Assembly: GCA_029060305.1 (NCBI GenBank)
Contig: JAIDUG010000056.1
Location: 62,001-126,000, forward strand
Origin: Ruminococcus sp.
GTDB lineage: Bacteria > Bacillota > Clostridia > Oscillospirales > Ruminococcaceae
Reading direction: 5' to 3'
Length of the DNA: 64,000 nt
The stretch's first letter is position 1. Each line of letters begins with the position of its first letter. Both the position numbers and the translations under genes were made by a program. The notes under the pieces were generated by a model, which saw only the letters and a list, made by a program, of their open reading frames with translations, had not been told where the DNA came from and ran no database searches. This document shows positions 51,241-61,166 of this stretch, piece by piece.

Positions 51241-52605
51241 ATGCACATTTTCAAAAAAACAGTAGCTTTTATTTGTGTCGTTGCAAGTATGGTATCAATG
51301 AGTGCTTGCGAGGGAGTGTTTACGACAGATACTGAGAATTTTTATGACTACTGGAAAGAAAAATATGTTGTACAGGACAAGTATGCTGACGACGAGCAGT
51401 ATTATGTATGGTACAGTGATACACCTTATTCCGACGACAATACAGGTGTGGAAGTTACGGTTTCGGAGGCTCACGGCTATGGTATGCTTATTACTGCAAG
51501 TATGGAGACTAATAGGGATATTTTTGACGGAATGTATCGTTATTACAGGGCACACCTCAGTGAAATAGGTCCTAACCTCATGGCGTGGCAACAGGAAGAC
51601 AACGGTACAGCTATTGTGAATACGTCAGGAGCAGACTCCGCAACAGACGGCGACATGGATATTGCATACGCTCTGCTTATAGCAGATAAAGTGTGGGGAA
51701 GTGACGGCGATATTAATTACAGACAGTCGGCAATTGACATTATAAATGACATTATGGAGTATGAGGTAAACAAGACAGACTGGACACTTCAGCTTGGTGA
51801 CTGGGCTTCTGAGACTGACGAAAATGATGTGGAATATTCTGCAACAAGAGCTTCTGACTTTATTGTACAGTATATGCCTGCTTTTGCGAAAGTAACAGGT
51901 GACGACCGTTGGATGAACGTTTATAACAGTACATACGATATTATTAACAGCATAGTTGACGAATATAATACAGGAATACTCCCTGACTTCCTTATAAAAG
52001 ACAGTGAAACAGGAAAATTCGTTCCGTCACCTCCGGACTTCCTCGAAAGTGAACACGACGGCGAATATTATTATAATAGTTGTCGTACTCCGTGGCGTAT
52101 CGGTATGGACTATCTTATCAATGGTAATGAAGATGCTAAAAAGTTTGCTGATACTATAACGTCATTTATCGTAGAATCGACAAACGGTGACCCGTCCGAA
52201 ATAAAAGCAGGTTACACACTTGACGGTACACCGATTGAAGATTATGACGATTTATGTTTTATTGCACCTTTTATGATTTCTGCTAAATGTGGTGACAATA
52301 CTGAATGGCATGACGCTTTACGTGAAACTGTTCTGAACTATGGCGATGACGTTTATTTTGGTGATACAATAAAAATGTTGTGCCTTATGGTTGACGACGG
52401 CGGTTGGTATGTTTGGCCTTACATTAAAGGCGATGTAAATTCAGACGGAGAATTTGATAAATCAGACGTTATTGCAATGTGTGATTATCTTCTCGGTAAT
52501 GATGAACTTAAAAACTGGGAAGCAGGAGATATTAACGAAGATGGCGTTTTAGATGTATTTGATTTGTGTCTTATGCAAAAAATGTTGTATTATATTGATA
52601 ATTAA
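51241..52605 (+). CDS. GH8 endo-glucanase/xylanase with type I dockerin
   Basis: 454 residues from ATG 51241 (GAAAGGAG upstream). Signal peptide at 1-22, ending SMSAC, so either cleaved normally or lipid-modified at Cys23. GH8 domain at about 35-390: VTVSEAHGYGMLITA holds the general-acid Glu, ATDGDMDIAYALLIA the catalytic-site Asp pair, and YYNSCRTPWRIGMDYL the Arg/Trp motif, all GH8 hallmarks. Dockerin at 397-454 with two calcium loops, GDVNSDGEFDKSD and GDINEDGVLDVFD, so the enzyme should dock on a cohesin scaffold. Substrate could be cellulose, mixed-linkage glucan or xylan. Single gene. Confidence 0.95.
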   Translation: MHIFKKTVAFICVVASMVSMSACEGVFTTDTENFYDYWKEKYVVQDKYADDEQYYVWYSDTPYSDDNTGVEVTVSEAHGYGMLITASMETNRDIFDGMYRYYRAHLSEIGPNLMAWQQEDNGTAIVNTSGADSATDGDMDIAYALLIADKVWGSDGDINYRQSAIDIINDIMEYEVNKTDWTLQLGDWASETDENDVEYSATRASDFIVQYMPAFAKVTGDDRWMNVYNSTYDIINSIVDEYNTGILPDFLIKDSETGKFVPSPPDFLESEHDGEYYYNSCRTPWRIGMDYLINGNEDAKKFADTITSFIVESTNGDPSEIKAGYTLDGTPIEDYDDLCFIAPFMISAKCGDNTEWHDALRETVLNYGDDVYFGDTIKMLCLMVDDGGWYVWPYIKGDVNSDGEFDKSDVIAMCDYLLGNDELKNWEAGDINEDGVLDVFDLCLMQKMLYYIDN

Positions 52606-52611
52606 AAAATA

Positions 52612-52646
52612 AACCGCAGTCTTAAAAAACTGCGGTTTTTTATTTT
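52612..52646. terminator. Terminator of the GH8 gene
   Basis: AACCGCAGT and ACTGCGGTT form a hairpin, then TTTTTA; may also work for the convergent gene. Confidence 0.85.
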
Positions 52647-52666
52647 TTAGATTTGCATATAGAATG

Positions 52667-53176
52667 TTAATTAATAATCAGTGTAACAGTTCCAATCAGT
52701 GACGGAATACCGAAAAAAGAAAATATTAAAATTTCAATAATAGAGTAATACAAATATGCCGGAGTTATAACAAATTCATTCGGAGAATCTGACAAATATC
52801 TGACATTCAGTTTTGTACCTTTTTTATATTTGGAAAAAAATCGGTCTATTCCTACTTCACTTTTAAAAGTTTGAGTTTGTTTTTTATTATCTTTAAATTC
52901 AATTATAGGGTAATATGTTTTATAATATGAAATTAATATATCGTAATCTTTTATAACTGCTTTTGTAGAAATACCATTTTTACTTATTTTACAATATCTA
53001 TATAAATCATTGATACCTGATATTATTCCGCAAACTGAAATAACTGATAATAGTTCCAGAAAAACAGAACCGAATAATTGTAATGGTGAAAAATTTTTGT
53101 AATAAAAAGAAAATATCTGTAAAAACGTTATAATAATAACGTAAATAACAATTATAATTTTACGGACTTTTTTCAT
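52667..53176 (-). CDS. DUF3592-like membrane protein
   Basis: 169 residues with hydrophobic segments at about 6-25, 32-53 and 140-165. The middle (STKAVIKDYDILISYYKTYYPIIEFKDNKKQTQTFKSEVG...KKGTKLNVRYLSDSPNEFVI) is the DUF3592 pattern. 10 bases after ispF, so the last gene of the ispDF operon; no functional link is obvious. Confidence 0.75.
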   Translation of the reverse strand: MKKVRKIIIVIYVIIITFLQIFSFYYKNFSPLQLFGSVFLELLSVISVCGIISGINDLYRYCKISKNGISTKAVIKDYDILISYYKTYYPIIEFKDNKKQTQTFKSEVGIDRFFSKYKKGTKLNVRYLSDSPNEFVITPAYLYYSIIEILIFSFFGIPSLIGTVTLIIN

Positions 53177-53186
53177 AATCCATTAC

Positions 53187-53663
53187 TTAACGTTTAATCA
53201 GCAATACAACAGCGTGTGCTGATATGCCGAGTTTTTCACCTGTAAATCCGAGTTTTTCTTCAGTAGTGGCTTTAACACTTATCTGCGAAATGTCACAATT
53301 ACAGACTTTTGCAATATTCTCACGCATAGTAAAAATATATGGTGCAAGTTTCGGTGACTGTGCAATGATTGTAGCATCTATATTTCCGACTTTGTAACCT
53401 TTTTCTGCGATTATCTGACATACTTTATGTAAAAGTTTCATACTGTCAGCACCTTTGAATTTTTCGTCGGTATCGGGAAAAAGATGTCCTATATCTCCGA
53501 GTGCCAACGCTCCCAGCATTGAATCCATTATTGCGTGGACAACAACATCAGCGTCGGAATGTCCGAGAAGTCCTTTATCGTGCGGAATCTCAACACCACC
53601 GAGAATAAGTTTTCTGTTTTCAACAAGCCTGTGTACGTCATATCCGTGACCTATTCTGAACAT
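53187..53663 (-). CDS. ispF: 2-C-methyl-D-erythritol 2,4-cyclodiphosphate synthase
   Basis: 158 residues from ATG 53663 with AAAGGAAG upstream. Zinc-binding GHGYDVHRL at 5-13 and [33 protein letters not shown] at 33-65, both IspF hallmarks, plus [13 protein letters not shown] near the end. Fifth step of the MEP isoprenoid pathway. Its start is one base after the ispD stop. Confidence 0.97.
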   Translation of the reverse strand: MFRIGHGYDVHRLVENRKLILGGVEIPHDKGLLGHSDADVVVHAIMDSMLGALALGDIGHLFPDTDEKFKGADSMKLLHKVCQIIAEKGYKVGNIDATIIAQSPKLAPYIFTMRENIAKVCNCDISQISVKATTEEKLGFTGEKLGISAHAVVLLIKR

Positions 53664-53664
53664 A

Positions 53665-54345
53665 TTATACACTTCCTTTCAGGAGTATTTCAGCAATACT
53701 AATATCTTCCGGAGTAGTTATTTTTATGTTTGTGTAATCTCCGGTTGTCATATAAACTTTACCGCCTATTGCCTCAACAAGCTGACAGTCGTCCGTGAAA
53801 TCGAGACCGTGTTCAAGTGCAAAGTCTATTCCCTCAAAATAAAGTTTGCGTTTGAAAACCTGTGGTGTCTGCGTAATGTAAAGAAATTTTCGGGGCGGAG
53901 TGTCTGTAATCAAACCGTCCTCAACCGTTTTTATAGTGTCCTTTACAGGAACACCGAGGGTTGCCCCCCCGAAAACAGAAGCGTCTTTTATAGTTCTTTC
54001 GATGTATTCAGACTTGACAAGCGGTCTCGCTCCGTCGTGAACAGCTATCATCTCAGTATCTTTTGAAATGCACTTCACGCCGTTGATAACACTTTCCTGA
54101 CGAGTAGCCCCTCCGACAGTACACTGTTTAAGTTTTGTTATACTGGCTTTTTCAGCTTCTTCCTGTATTGCCGGAATGTCGTTCTCACGGGCAACAATTA
54201 TTATTTCTTTTACGCTTTCGCACTTCTCAAAAGCCTGCATTGTTACTCCTATAACAAGGCGTTCACCTAAAGGCATCAGGATTTTGTTTACTCCGCACAT
54301 TCTTGTGGAGTTTCCTGCACATACTATTACTACAGATGTATTCAT
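53665..54345 (-). CDS. ispD: 2-C-methyl-D-erythritol 4-phosphate cytidylyltransferase
   Basis: 226 residues, AAAAGGAG upstream. [20 protein letters not shown] is the nucleotide loop (usually AAGxGxRMG; here Ala-Ala-Gly-Gly is Cys-Ala-Gly-Asn); VHDGARPLV and TDDCQLVE are catalytic-region motifs. Third step of the MEP pathway. Operon ispD-ispF-DUF3592 from the promoter at 54377-54405. Confidence 0.96.
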   Translation of the reverse strand: MNTSVVIVCAGNSTRMCGVNKILMPLGERLVIGVTMQAFEKCESVKEIIIVARENDIPAIQEEAEKASITKLKQCTVGGATRQESVINGVKCISKDTEMIAVHDGARPLVKSEYIERTIKDASVFGGATLGVPVKDTIKTVEDGLITDTPPRKFLYITQTPQVFKRKLYFEGIDFALEHGLDFTDDCQLVEAIGGKVYMTTGDYTNIKITTPEDISIAEILLKGSV

Positions 54346-54376
54346 ATTTTCTGCTCCTTTTGTATCTGATATAACT

Positions 54377-54405
54377 ATTATAATATATCAGTATTGAATT
54401 GTCAA
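54377..54405 (-). promoter_or_regulatory. Promoter of the ispD operon
   Basis: Minus strand TTGACA (54405-54400), 17-base spacer, TATAAT (54382-54377). Confidence 0.8.
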
Positions 54406-54583
54406 ATTTTGTGTGAAAAAAATCAGTATAAATCTTCACCATTTTATCAGGAACGTGAAAAAAACGAAAAATAAAATTCGTCAAGATTATACAGAAAAAG
54501 CAAACGCATTTCACAGTGACGATATATAATACAATCATACTAAAGAACACAAAAAAGTAATCTGAAAGGAACGTGATTCTATC

Positions 54584-55837
54584 ATGAACGAATATAATAA
54601 AATAAATCTTGACGACAATTCCCCTAAGCCTAAAAAACATACACTCCGTAAAGCATCAGCATTTCTTATGGCAATGGTACTTGTTTCAGGCGGTTCAATA
54701 GCAGTTTACCGTGAATTTACCGCAAATCCTGTTTCAGCAGTTGAGGAAAGTGCAGAAACTCCGTCAGACAGCAAGTCTTCCGTTTCTGTTAAGAATATGA
54801 GTTTTATAAACACAACAGAGGATTCCGACGAGGAACTCTCAACAGTAGAGATTGTACAGAAAGTGCTTCCGTCTGTAGTAGGCGTTGAATCACAGTTTAC
54901 AGTGACTTCAAATAATAACGGTTATTATTATGGTTTCGGAAACGGTTTCGGAAATATGCCGTCCACTTCAACTACCGTCGGAACAGGTACAGGCGTTGTG
55001 ATTACAGAAGACGGTTATATTGTTACAAACGCACACGTTATATATGACAGTGAATACGGTGCAGGACTTGCCGACAGTATAAAGGTTCTTATGAGTGATG
55101 ACAATAACTATGATGCGGAAGTTATCGGTTATGATACCGACTGCGACCTTGCTGTACTGAAAATAAATGCTGACGGACTTACTCCGGCAGAATTAGGCGA
55201 CAGTGACAGCCTTATGCTCGGTGAAGATGTTGTGGCTATCGGAAATCCTCTCGGTTTTGACCTTATGAATACCGTAACAAGAGGTATTGTTTCAGGTCTC
55301 AACAGAAACATTACCATAAATGACAAGGCAATGAATCTTATTCAGACAGATACAGCTATAAATTCCGGAAATTCCGGCGGTCCTCTCATAAATAAAAAAG
55401 GTCAGGTTATCGGTATAAATTCCTCCAAAATGTCATCAAGCTACGGCTCGGCAAGTATTGAGGGTATCGGTTTTGCAATCCCTTCAAACGAAACAGCAAG
55501 AATTATTGACGACCTTATGTCATATGGTTATGTTACAGGTAAGCCTCAGCTTGGCATAAGCTGTCAGGACGTGACGGAAACTGTTTCACAGATGTACAAT
55601 ATGCCGGTCGGAATTTATATAACTGAAGTATCTGAGGGAAGTGCTTCTGAAAAAGCAGGCTTGAAATCGGGAGACATTATAACTGCTGTTGACGGTGAAA
55701 AAGTTGAGACAGCAGAAGAACTCAGTGCAAAGAAAAATACTCACAATGCAGGTGATACAATCAGAATTACATATGTAAGAAACGGCAGGGAAGAAACTAC
55801 TGACATCACACTTGACGAAATTAAAAAAGAAAAATAA
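54584..55837 (+). CDS. htrA: HtrA/DegP-like membrane serine protease
   Basis: 417 residues, AAAGGAACG upstream. N-terminal cytoplasmic stretch and one membrane segment at about 25-45, so the protease is outside. Trypsin-like triad: His151 in TNAHVI, Asp188 in CDLAVL, Ser264 in NSGNSGGPL. PDZ domain at about 320-410 (GIYITEVSEGSASEKAGLKSGDIITAVDGEKVETAEEL). Quality control of exported proteins. The gene stands alone. A TATAAT-like box lies near 54525. Confidence 0.96.
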   Translation: MNEYNKINLDDNSPKPKKHTLRKASAFLMAMVLVSGGSIAVYREFTANPVSAVEESAETPSDSKSSVSVKNMSFINTTEDSDEELSTVEIVQKVLPSVVGVESQFTVTSNNNGYYYGFGNGFGNMPSTSTTVGTGTGVVITEDGYIVTNAHVIYDSEYGAGLADSIKVLMSDDNNYDAEVIGYDTDCDLAVLKINADGLTPAELGDSDSLMLGEDVVAIGNPLGFDLMNTVTRGIVSGLNRNITINDKAMNLIQTDTAINSGNSGGPLINKKGQVIGINSSKMSSSYGSASIEGIGFAIPSNETARIIDDLMSYGYVTGKPQLGISCQDVTETVSQMYNMPVGIYITEVSEGSASEKAGLKSGDIITAVDGEKVETAEELSAKKNTHNAGDTIRITYVRNGREETTDITLDEIKKEK

Positions 55838-55864
55838 TTCCTCTCTCCTTTAAATATATATTTG

Positions 55865-55900
55865 AAAAGACTGTCTGAAAAGACTGTCTTTTCTTTTTGT
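55865..55900 (+). terminator. Rho-independent terminator of htrA
   Basis: AAAAGAC-T-GTCT-GAAA-AGAC-T-GTCTTTT: two stacked stems and a GAAA tetraloop, then CTTTTT. Confidence 0.8.
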
Positions 55901-55959
55901 TACAGCAAACAACATTTTCAATAGTCTTAAAGAAATATTTTGAAATATTTTTGTTGTTC

Positions 55960-55988
55960 TTGACTAATGGTATGTTATGTGCTATAAT
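55960..55988 (+). promoter_or_regulatory. Promoter of the McrBC-like operon
   Basis: TTGACT (55960-55965), 17-base spacer, TATAAT (55983-55988). Confidence 0.75.
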
Positions 55989-56044
55989 AAAAGTAAGGTC
56001 TGTTATTTGCAGAACTTAAAAAATTTATTAAGGACGTGATTTTT

Positions 56045-59000
56045 ATGTCAGCCAAACGTATTCCTATTCGCTCAAAAAGTTCTTCCGATGAAAAGTTAAT
56101 ATCATTTATGGAAAAATTCTATATTAAATTGCCGGAAGATATTCTGAAAAGTGCAATGGATAGTCTCAACCGTGATGCAAGAAAAAAGATTGAAAAAGTT
56201 AATACTATGGAAAAGAAAATACTTATTGCACTGAAATATGACAGCGGAAAATTTACCAGTCAGGTTCATGAGTTTCAGTGCGGAAGTATGCTTATTTCGC
56301 CTGAGGCTTCCTATGAAGAAATTATGGCTTCCTATAACGGCGAAAACTGCATTATGAATACTATCCTGATTTTCAAGAAATTCTGTGACGGTGAGATTAG
56401 TATGAAGACTATTGACGATTTTCTGAAGTCAGAACAGTTTAACAGAACACTTACAGATAACTACAACAATTATGAAGAAACATACGAAAATGAAGACTCG
56501 GCAGAAGAAAAAGAAGAAGTGATTATTGAAGAACCGGAAACAAAAGAATCAGTACCGGAAAAGGAAACAATATTTTTACCGGAAGCAGATATAGTTGCTC
56601 CTGAAATCATTACCGTTCCGGAAGTCATTGAAGAAGTTTCTGTCGTTACTGAATCTCCTGTCGTTGTCCCTGAGGAAACTGTTCTGAATGTACCTGAAAA
56701 AACTCCGGAAAAAACAGAAACAATTTCATCTACCTCAAAGAAAAAAGTAAAAGAAACAGTGATGTCATATTATATAGGCTATATAAGAAAACATAGTACT
56801 TATTTTAATTTTGCCCCTCAGTATAAACTTGAAATCAGTGCTTCAAAAAGGGAACTTGTTAATCTTCGTCAGGTATCAGAACTTTTCCCACCGAATGGTA
56901 CTTTAAATCTCTCATATGGATATAACAAGAAGTCCCATAAGATGCTTGAAAATCTCGACTTACAGTATAATTTCGCCGTTTATTTCACTGAAGACCAGCT
57001 TGAAAAAAATATTACAGATACAGGTGAAATACAGAAAGACGTAAACCTGAAAATTGATTTGGAAAAAGTTTTAGCAACCAGCAGTAATATTAACAATTTT
57101 TTAAGAAAAATAGAGGATTTCAGAATCTACCGTATAGCTGAAATTGACAATTTTTATGACGGTATTATTACAATAAGTGACGATTTTGCTAAGGGTGAAT
57201 GGATACTTGTCCGCAATAATAACAAGAATGATATTATGGACAAAGATGAGATTTCAGGTCCTTACAGAGTTTACAAAAAGGACGAAAAGACTTATATTCA
57301 GCCTAAACTTGCTGAAGAAAGATATGTTATTACCTCTTACAGAGAAGACAAACTCAGTTTCGGAATAAGCGAAAGACAGGAGATATTAAGTAATCCTGTA
57401 TGTATTCCGTTTGTGTTTGTAAAGGACGGTGCAAGCTATAAAAAGGATGTTATTTCTGATGAAGTTCTCATAAAAACTATGTTTTCTGAAACTTCAAAGG
57501 ACTTTTTCAGTATTTTAAAAAAGAGTCCCGACGAATTTGTGAAATCGCTGGGAAATTCACTGATTCTTTCAAAGTTTATTCCGGACGCAATAAAAGTCGG
57601 AAGACTTGCAAGAATACGCAGTCTTTTTTCCGATATAAAGAATTATACCAATGAACAGAAACAGATTGCAAAATCTTTACTTAATACTTACGGTTCAGAC
57701 AGTGAAATCAAAGAAACAATGCTTGAAATCATAAAGGGAAGTCAGGAATTTAAGGACTTGCAGAAAGATATTGAAAAGAAAGTAAAGGCTTCAAAACCTT
57801 CAAAGGCAGAATTAAAGGTTATGGAAGCTGAATCCGCTAAGGCAAAGGCTATGGCAGAAAAAAGTACTGAGATTGAAGAACTTGAAAGAAAAATATCGGC
57901 ACTTAAGGAACAGTACGCAATATTCGGAACTTACGGAAATATTTTAAAGGATATTGAATATCAGAAAGGTATAAGGTCGTTTCTTTCAGAGGAAAATTCA
58001 AAACTTCAGCACAGAAATAATGAAATCAAGAAGAAAATCAAATCCACTATCAACGAACAGGCTAACGAAGTGGGAATAGCTTTTGACCCATATATTTCAA
58101 GTGCAATGCTTGATGCTGCGAGCCAGTGGAACAGAAAACAGGAAACTGAAATATACAGCAATGTGGTTTCCGTTATCAGACAGAAAACGGCAGATTGTCG
58201 TCATATGAACAAGAAAGAACTTATTGGCTATCTTGTCCATTACGTAAAGCAGTACAGAAATTACAGTACAAACGATATTATAAATATGTATATATGTATT
58301 ACTCAGGGATTTCTGACTGTATTTTCAGGTCTCCCCGGAACTGGTAAAACTTCTGTATGTAATATCATAGGAAACAGTCTCGGACTTACGGATTTCGGAA
58401 GTGATGATATTAATTATAACCGTTTTGTGCCTGTCTCAGTTGAAAAAGGCTGGTCGTCAAAAAAAGACCTTATTGGCTATTACAATCCTCTCACCAAGAA
58501 ATATGATAAGAATAACCGTCGTCTTTATGATTCTCTGATGATACTCAATGAAGAAAAAAACAATTCACAGTTTCCTTATATTGTACTTCTTGACGAAGCA
58601 AATCTCAGTCCTATGGAATACTACTGGGCGGACTTTATGCAGATTGCCGACAAAGCAGATTCACAGGAAGCGTATGTAAATATAGGTCTTGAAAACGATA
58701 TTTATATACCTGATACATTGCGTTTTGTTGCAACCATAAACAACGACCAGACTACAGAAACGCTTTCGCCAAGACTTCTTGACCGTGCATGGATTATAAA
58801 GTTGCCTGATTCCGATATAATAGAAGAAGTACCGCGTCCGGCTGAAAAGATTTTCTGGAAAGACCTGACTGAAACTTTCAACAGCGTTTCACACAAGAAG
58901 ATAACCTGTCAGTCACTTCTTGACCAGATATTCAAGGTTTTTCAGAGTTTCGGAATGACTGTCAGTCCGAGAATACAGCTCAGTATGAGACGTTATATAA

Positions 59001-59242
59001 TTTCCGCACGTGAGGTTATGGAAAGCGTTAACGGCGTATCTCCGGAGTATATCGCTGTTGATTATGCCGTTATGCAGAGGCTTTTGCCGAAAATAAACGG
59101 TTATATGAAATTATACAAAGAACTTTTTGAAAAACTCATATATATTTGCAACACCCATCATCTTGACATGACAAAAAATGCTCTTGAGGAAATGAAGAGA
59201 AATTCGTTAAGGAATATGGGATATTGTCAGTATCTTTCCTGA
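56045..59242 (+). CDS. McrB-like AAA+ NTPase
   Basis: 1065 residues from ATG 56045 (AAGGACG upstream). Residues 1-145 helical; 145-240 a Glu/Pro/Val-rich linker; 245-530 a mixed domain without a known motif; 590-680 a charged coiled coil (KAELKVMEAESAKAKAMAEKSTEIEELERKISALKEQ). AAA+ domain at about 740-1000: Walker A GLPGTGKTS (762-770, Lys768), Walker B IVLLDEANLSPMEYYWADF (Asp850/Glu851), sensor RFVATINNDQTTETLSPRLLDRAWII with the conserved Arg finger region. The McrB-type order and the DUF2357 nuclease gene next point to a McrBC-like restriction machine, in which McrB moves on DNA and McrC cuts. The long N-terminal region, not the usual DNA-binding DUF3578 or YTH/EVE domain, would set the target. 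Confidence 0.87.
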   Translation: MSAKRIPIRSKSSSDEKLISFMEKFYIKLPEDILKSAMDSLNRDARKKIEKVNTMEKKILIALKYDSGKFTSQVHEFQCGSMLISPEASYEEIMASYNGENCIMNTILIFKKFCDGEISMKTIDDFLKSEQFNRTLTDNYNNYEETYENEDSAEEKEEVIIEEPETKESVPEKETIFLPEADIVAPEIITVPEVIEEVSVVTESPVVVPEETVLNVPEKTPEKTETISSTSKKKVKETVMSYYIGYIRKHSTYFNFAPQYKLEISASKRELVNLRQVSELFPPNGTLNLSYGYNKKSHKMLENLDLQYNFAVYFTEDQLEKNITDTGEIQKDVNLKIDLEKVLATSSNINNFLRKIEDFRIYRIAEIDNFYDGIITISDDFAKGEWILVRNNNKNDIMDKDEISGPYRVYKKDEKTYIQPKLAEERYVITSYREDKLSFGISERQEILSNPVCIPFVFVKDGASYKKDVISDEVLIKTMFSETSKDFFSILKKSPDEFVKSLGNSLILSKFIPDAIKVGRLARIRSLFSDIKNYTNEQKQIAKSLLNTYGSDSEIKETMLEIIKGSQEFKDLQKDIEKKVKASKPSKAELKVMEAESAKAKAMAEKSTEIEELERKISALKEQYAIFGTYGNILKDIEYQKGIRSFLSEENSKLQHRNNEIKKKIKSTINEQANEVGIAFDPYISSAMLDAASQWNRKQETEIYSNVVSVIRQKTADCRHMNKKELIGYLVHYVKQYRNYSTNDIINMYICITQGFLTVFSGLPGTGKTSVCNIIGNSLGLTDFGSDDINYNRFVPVSVEKGWSSKKDLIGYYNPLTKKYDKNNRRLYDSLMILNEEKNNSQFPYIVLLDEANLSPMEYYWADFMQIADKADSQEAYVNIGLENDIYIPDTLRFVATINNDQTTETLSPRLLDRAWIIKLPDSDIIEEVPRPAEKIFWKDLTETFNSVSHKKITCQSLLDQIFKVFQSFGMTVSPRIQLSMRRYIISAREVMESVNGVSPEYIAVDYAVMQRLLPKINGYMKLYKELFEKLIYICNTHHLDMTKNALEEMKRNSLRNMGYCQYLS

Positions 59243-59256
59243 CAGGGAGGATATTT

Positions 59257-61059
59257 ATGAAGTTACTATTGCAATCACAGAATCAAGGGGCTGTCGAGAT
59301 ACCTATGAGGGAAGAAAATTCCTTTAATATTCAGGAAAATGACGACCCGTTATCAAGCAACATTTATGTATACAATGACTATGAATATACAGGGTTTTCG
59401 CTTATGGACAGAAGCGGTTATGTTTCCGAATTTTATATAAACGACGAGCTTATAAATACAGAACGTACGGACAGTACAAAGAATACATATGAATTCAGGT
59501 GCGAAAAAATTTCCGACAAGGGAATAAAAGAAGACAAGAGGATTTTTCTTCAGTGTTTCGGAGTAGTTCGCATAAAGGCGGTAATTTCCGGTAGTACTTA
59601 TGTTTCCGACAGCATTTCTATAATGGTGACATATAACAGTCAGAACGAAAACGTTATCAGAATGATTAGATACATAAGTGAAAAAGGCGAGGACTATCTG
59701 TATGAAGATTATATGAATCCTGAAAATATCAAGGATAACAGTAGTATGAATATGGAATCAAAGTTCCGATTTCTTGACGAGGTTACGGAAATATATGAAC
59801 GGTTTTTCACTTACTTTCAGAATTCCCCGAAAACAAGACATATAACCGGTGAAAACGTCGGGGAGTTTCATAAACTTGACTCCGTTTCACCGAAAACCAT
59901 ACAGTATATAATTTCGCACCCTGAGGAATTGTATGAAGTGGATTACGACACCGGAATAACATATAATAAAAGATACTTTCAGCCAAAGAATACTCTTATT
60001 TCAAATACCAACTATACAAAGAATGTTTATGAAAACCGTGTTATTGTAAGTTTCCTGAATACTATAATTGACGACCTTGAAAAGTCAAGAAAAGATATGA
60101 CCGATAATCCTTACACGGAAGATATTCATATAGAGGGACAGTATTTTGAGTCAAAAAAATATATTTATAATCTTGAAAACAAGTCGTCAGAGGAGTATAT
60201 AAAGGAAATTGACGAGTATATCGAAAAATTTCAGATGTTGTGGTATATGTACAGGAAAATATTCAGTACCGATGATATGTATATAGAGTATATGCCGGAA
60301 TATACTGATACTTTCAGACTTGTAACGCCTTACAGGGCAGTATATAACATCATATACAGGTGGTTTCAGTACGGCGGACACAGTGTAGCGAAAAGCCAGT
60401 TACTGCTCAGCTTTGTTTCGACAAGCAAAATATATGAATATTATTGTCTCCTTAAACTCATAGTTACAATACACGAGGATATGGACTGTATTCTGATTGA
60501 CGAAAAAACAAACCGTTTCAAGTATAAAGATACAAGATATGATTCCAATACTTACTGTAATAATACATTTGTTTTCAGAAGTATTGACGGCAGTGAAATA
60601 ACGCTTTATTTTCAGCCGGTAATATACGGAAAAATAGATTACGACCGTCCTAATGACATTATGCTTTATCGTAACAGAGTTACAAGTATGGTAAGCGGTA
60701 ACAAAGGTAATACTTATACTCCTGATTACCTTATCAAAGTAACGAAAAACGGTTTTTCAAAGTATGTCATTATTGACGCTAAATTCAGTTCTTTGCAGAA
60801 AGTGGAAAGCGACCGCCTTATTGAACTTATCTATAAATATCTTTTTTCCGTAAGTGCTTTGGACGAGAATGATAAGATTGCAGGTCTTATGGTACTGTGC
60901 GGAAAGGATTCCAATGAAAACAGTATTTCAAATCTGCATGACATCTCCGAAAGTATGGGAAAATGTGTAAGTCCGTTTGCATATATTGTTAATCTTTCGG
61001 GAGCAGATACAAGTGACAACAAGGTTATAAAAGACATATTGTTTCAGCTTATGAAGTGA
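59257..61059 (+). CDS. McrC-like DUF2357 nuclease
   Basis: 600 residues from ATG 59257, which follows AGGGAGG; a frame from 59224 overlaps the ATPase and is not used. Residues 1-200 form a beta-rich DUF2357 region (FSLMDRSGYVSEFYINDELI); the middle is helical. The nuclease core at about 485-530 has the PD-(D/E)xK pattern: YTPDYLIK (Asp490), then VIIDAKFSS with Asp507-Ala-Lys509. Located 14 bases after the ATPase gene. DUF2357 proteins act as the nuclease partner of McrB-like ATPases. Confidence 0.87.
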   Translation: MKLLLQSQNQGAVEIPMREENSFNIQENDDPLSSNIYVYNDYEYTGFSLMDRSGYVSEFYINDELINTERTDSTKNTYEFRCEKISDKGIKEDKRIFLQCFGVVRIKAVISGSTYVSDSISIMVTYNSQNENVIRMIRYISEKGEDYLYEDYMNPENIKDNSSMNMESKFRFLDEVTEIYERFFTYFQNSPKTRHITGENVGEFHKLDSVSPKTIQYIISHPEELYEVDYDTGITYNKRYFQPKNTLISNTNYTKNVYENRVIVSFLNTIIDDLEKSRKDMTDNPYTEDIHIEGQYFESKKYIYNLENKSSEEYIKEIDEYIEKFQMLWYMYRKIFSTDDMYIEYMPEYTDTFRLVTPYRAVYNIIYRWFQYGGHSVAKSQLLLSFVSTSKIYEYYCLLKLIVTIHEDMDCILIDEKTNRFKYKDTRYDSNTYCNNTFVFRSIDGSEITLYFQPVIYGKIDYDRPNDIMLYRNRVTSMVSGNKGNTYTPDYLIKVTKNGFSKYVIIDAKFSSLQKVESDRLIELIYKYLFSVSALDENDKIAGLMVLCGKDSNENSISNLHDISESMGKCVSPFAYIVNLSGADTSDNKVIKDILFQLMK

Positions 61060-61089
61060 GAAATATTTTACAGATTGCCACAATAATAC

Positions 61090-61119
61090 TTGACAGAATT
61101 ATAAAAAATATGATATACT
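61090..61119 (+). promoter_or_regulatory. Promoter of the rhomboid-YceG-like genes
   Basis: TTGACA (61090-61095), 18-base spacer, TATACT (61114-61119). Confidence 0.65.
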
Positions 61120-61166
61120 TTAGATGATTTAATTTAAAAATATTTCTGTATGCGGAGAAAATATAA

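Noticed and set aside
55838..56044. Search for mobile-element borders around the McrBC-like genes
   Set aside because: No inverted repeats, integrase, att-like duplication or tRNA at the junction; only a terminator and a normal promoter.
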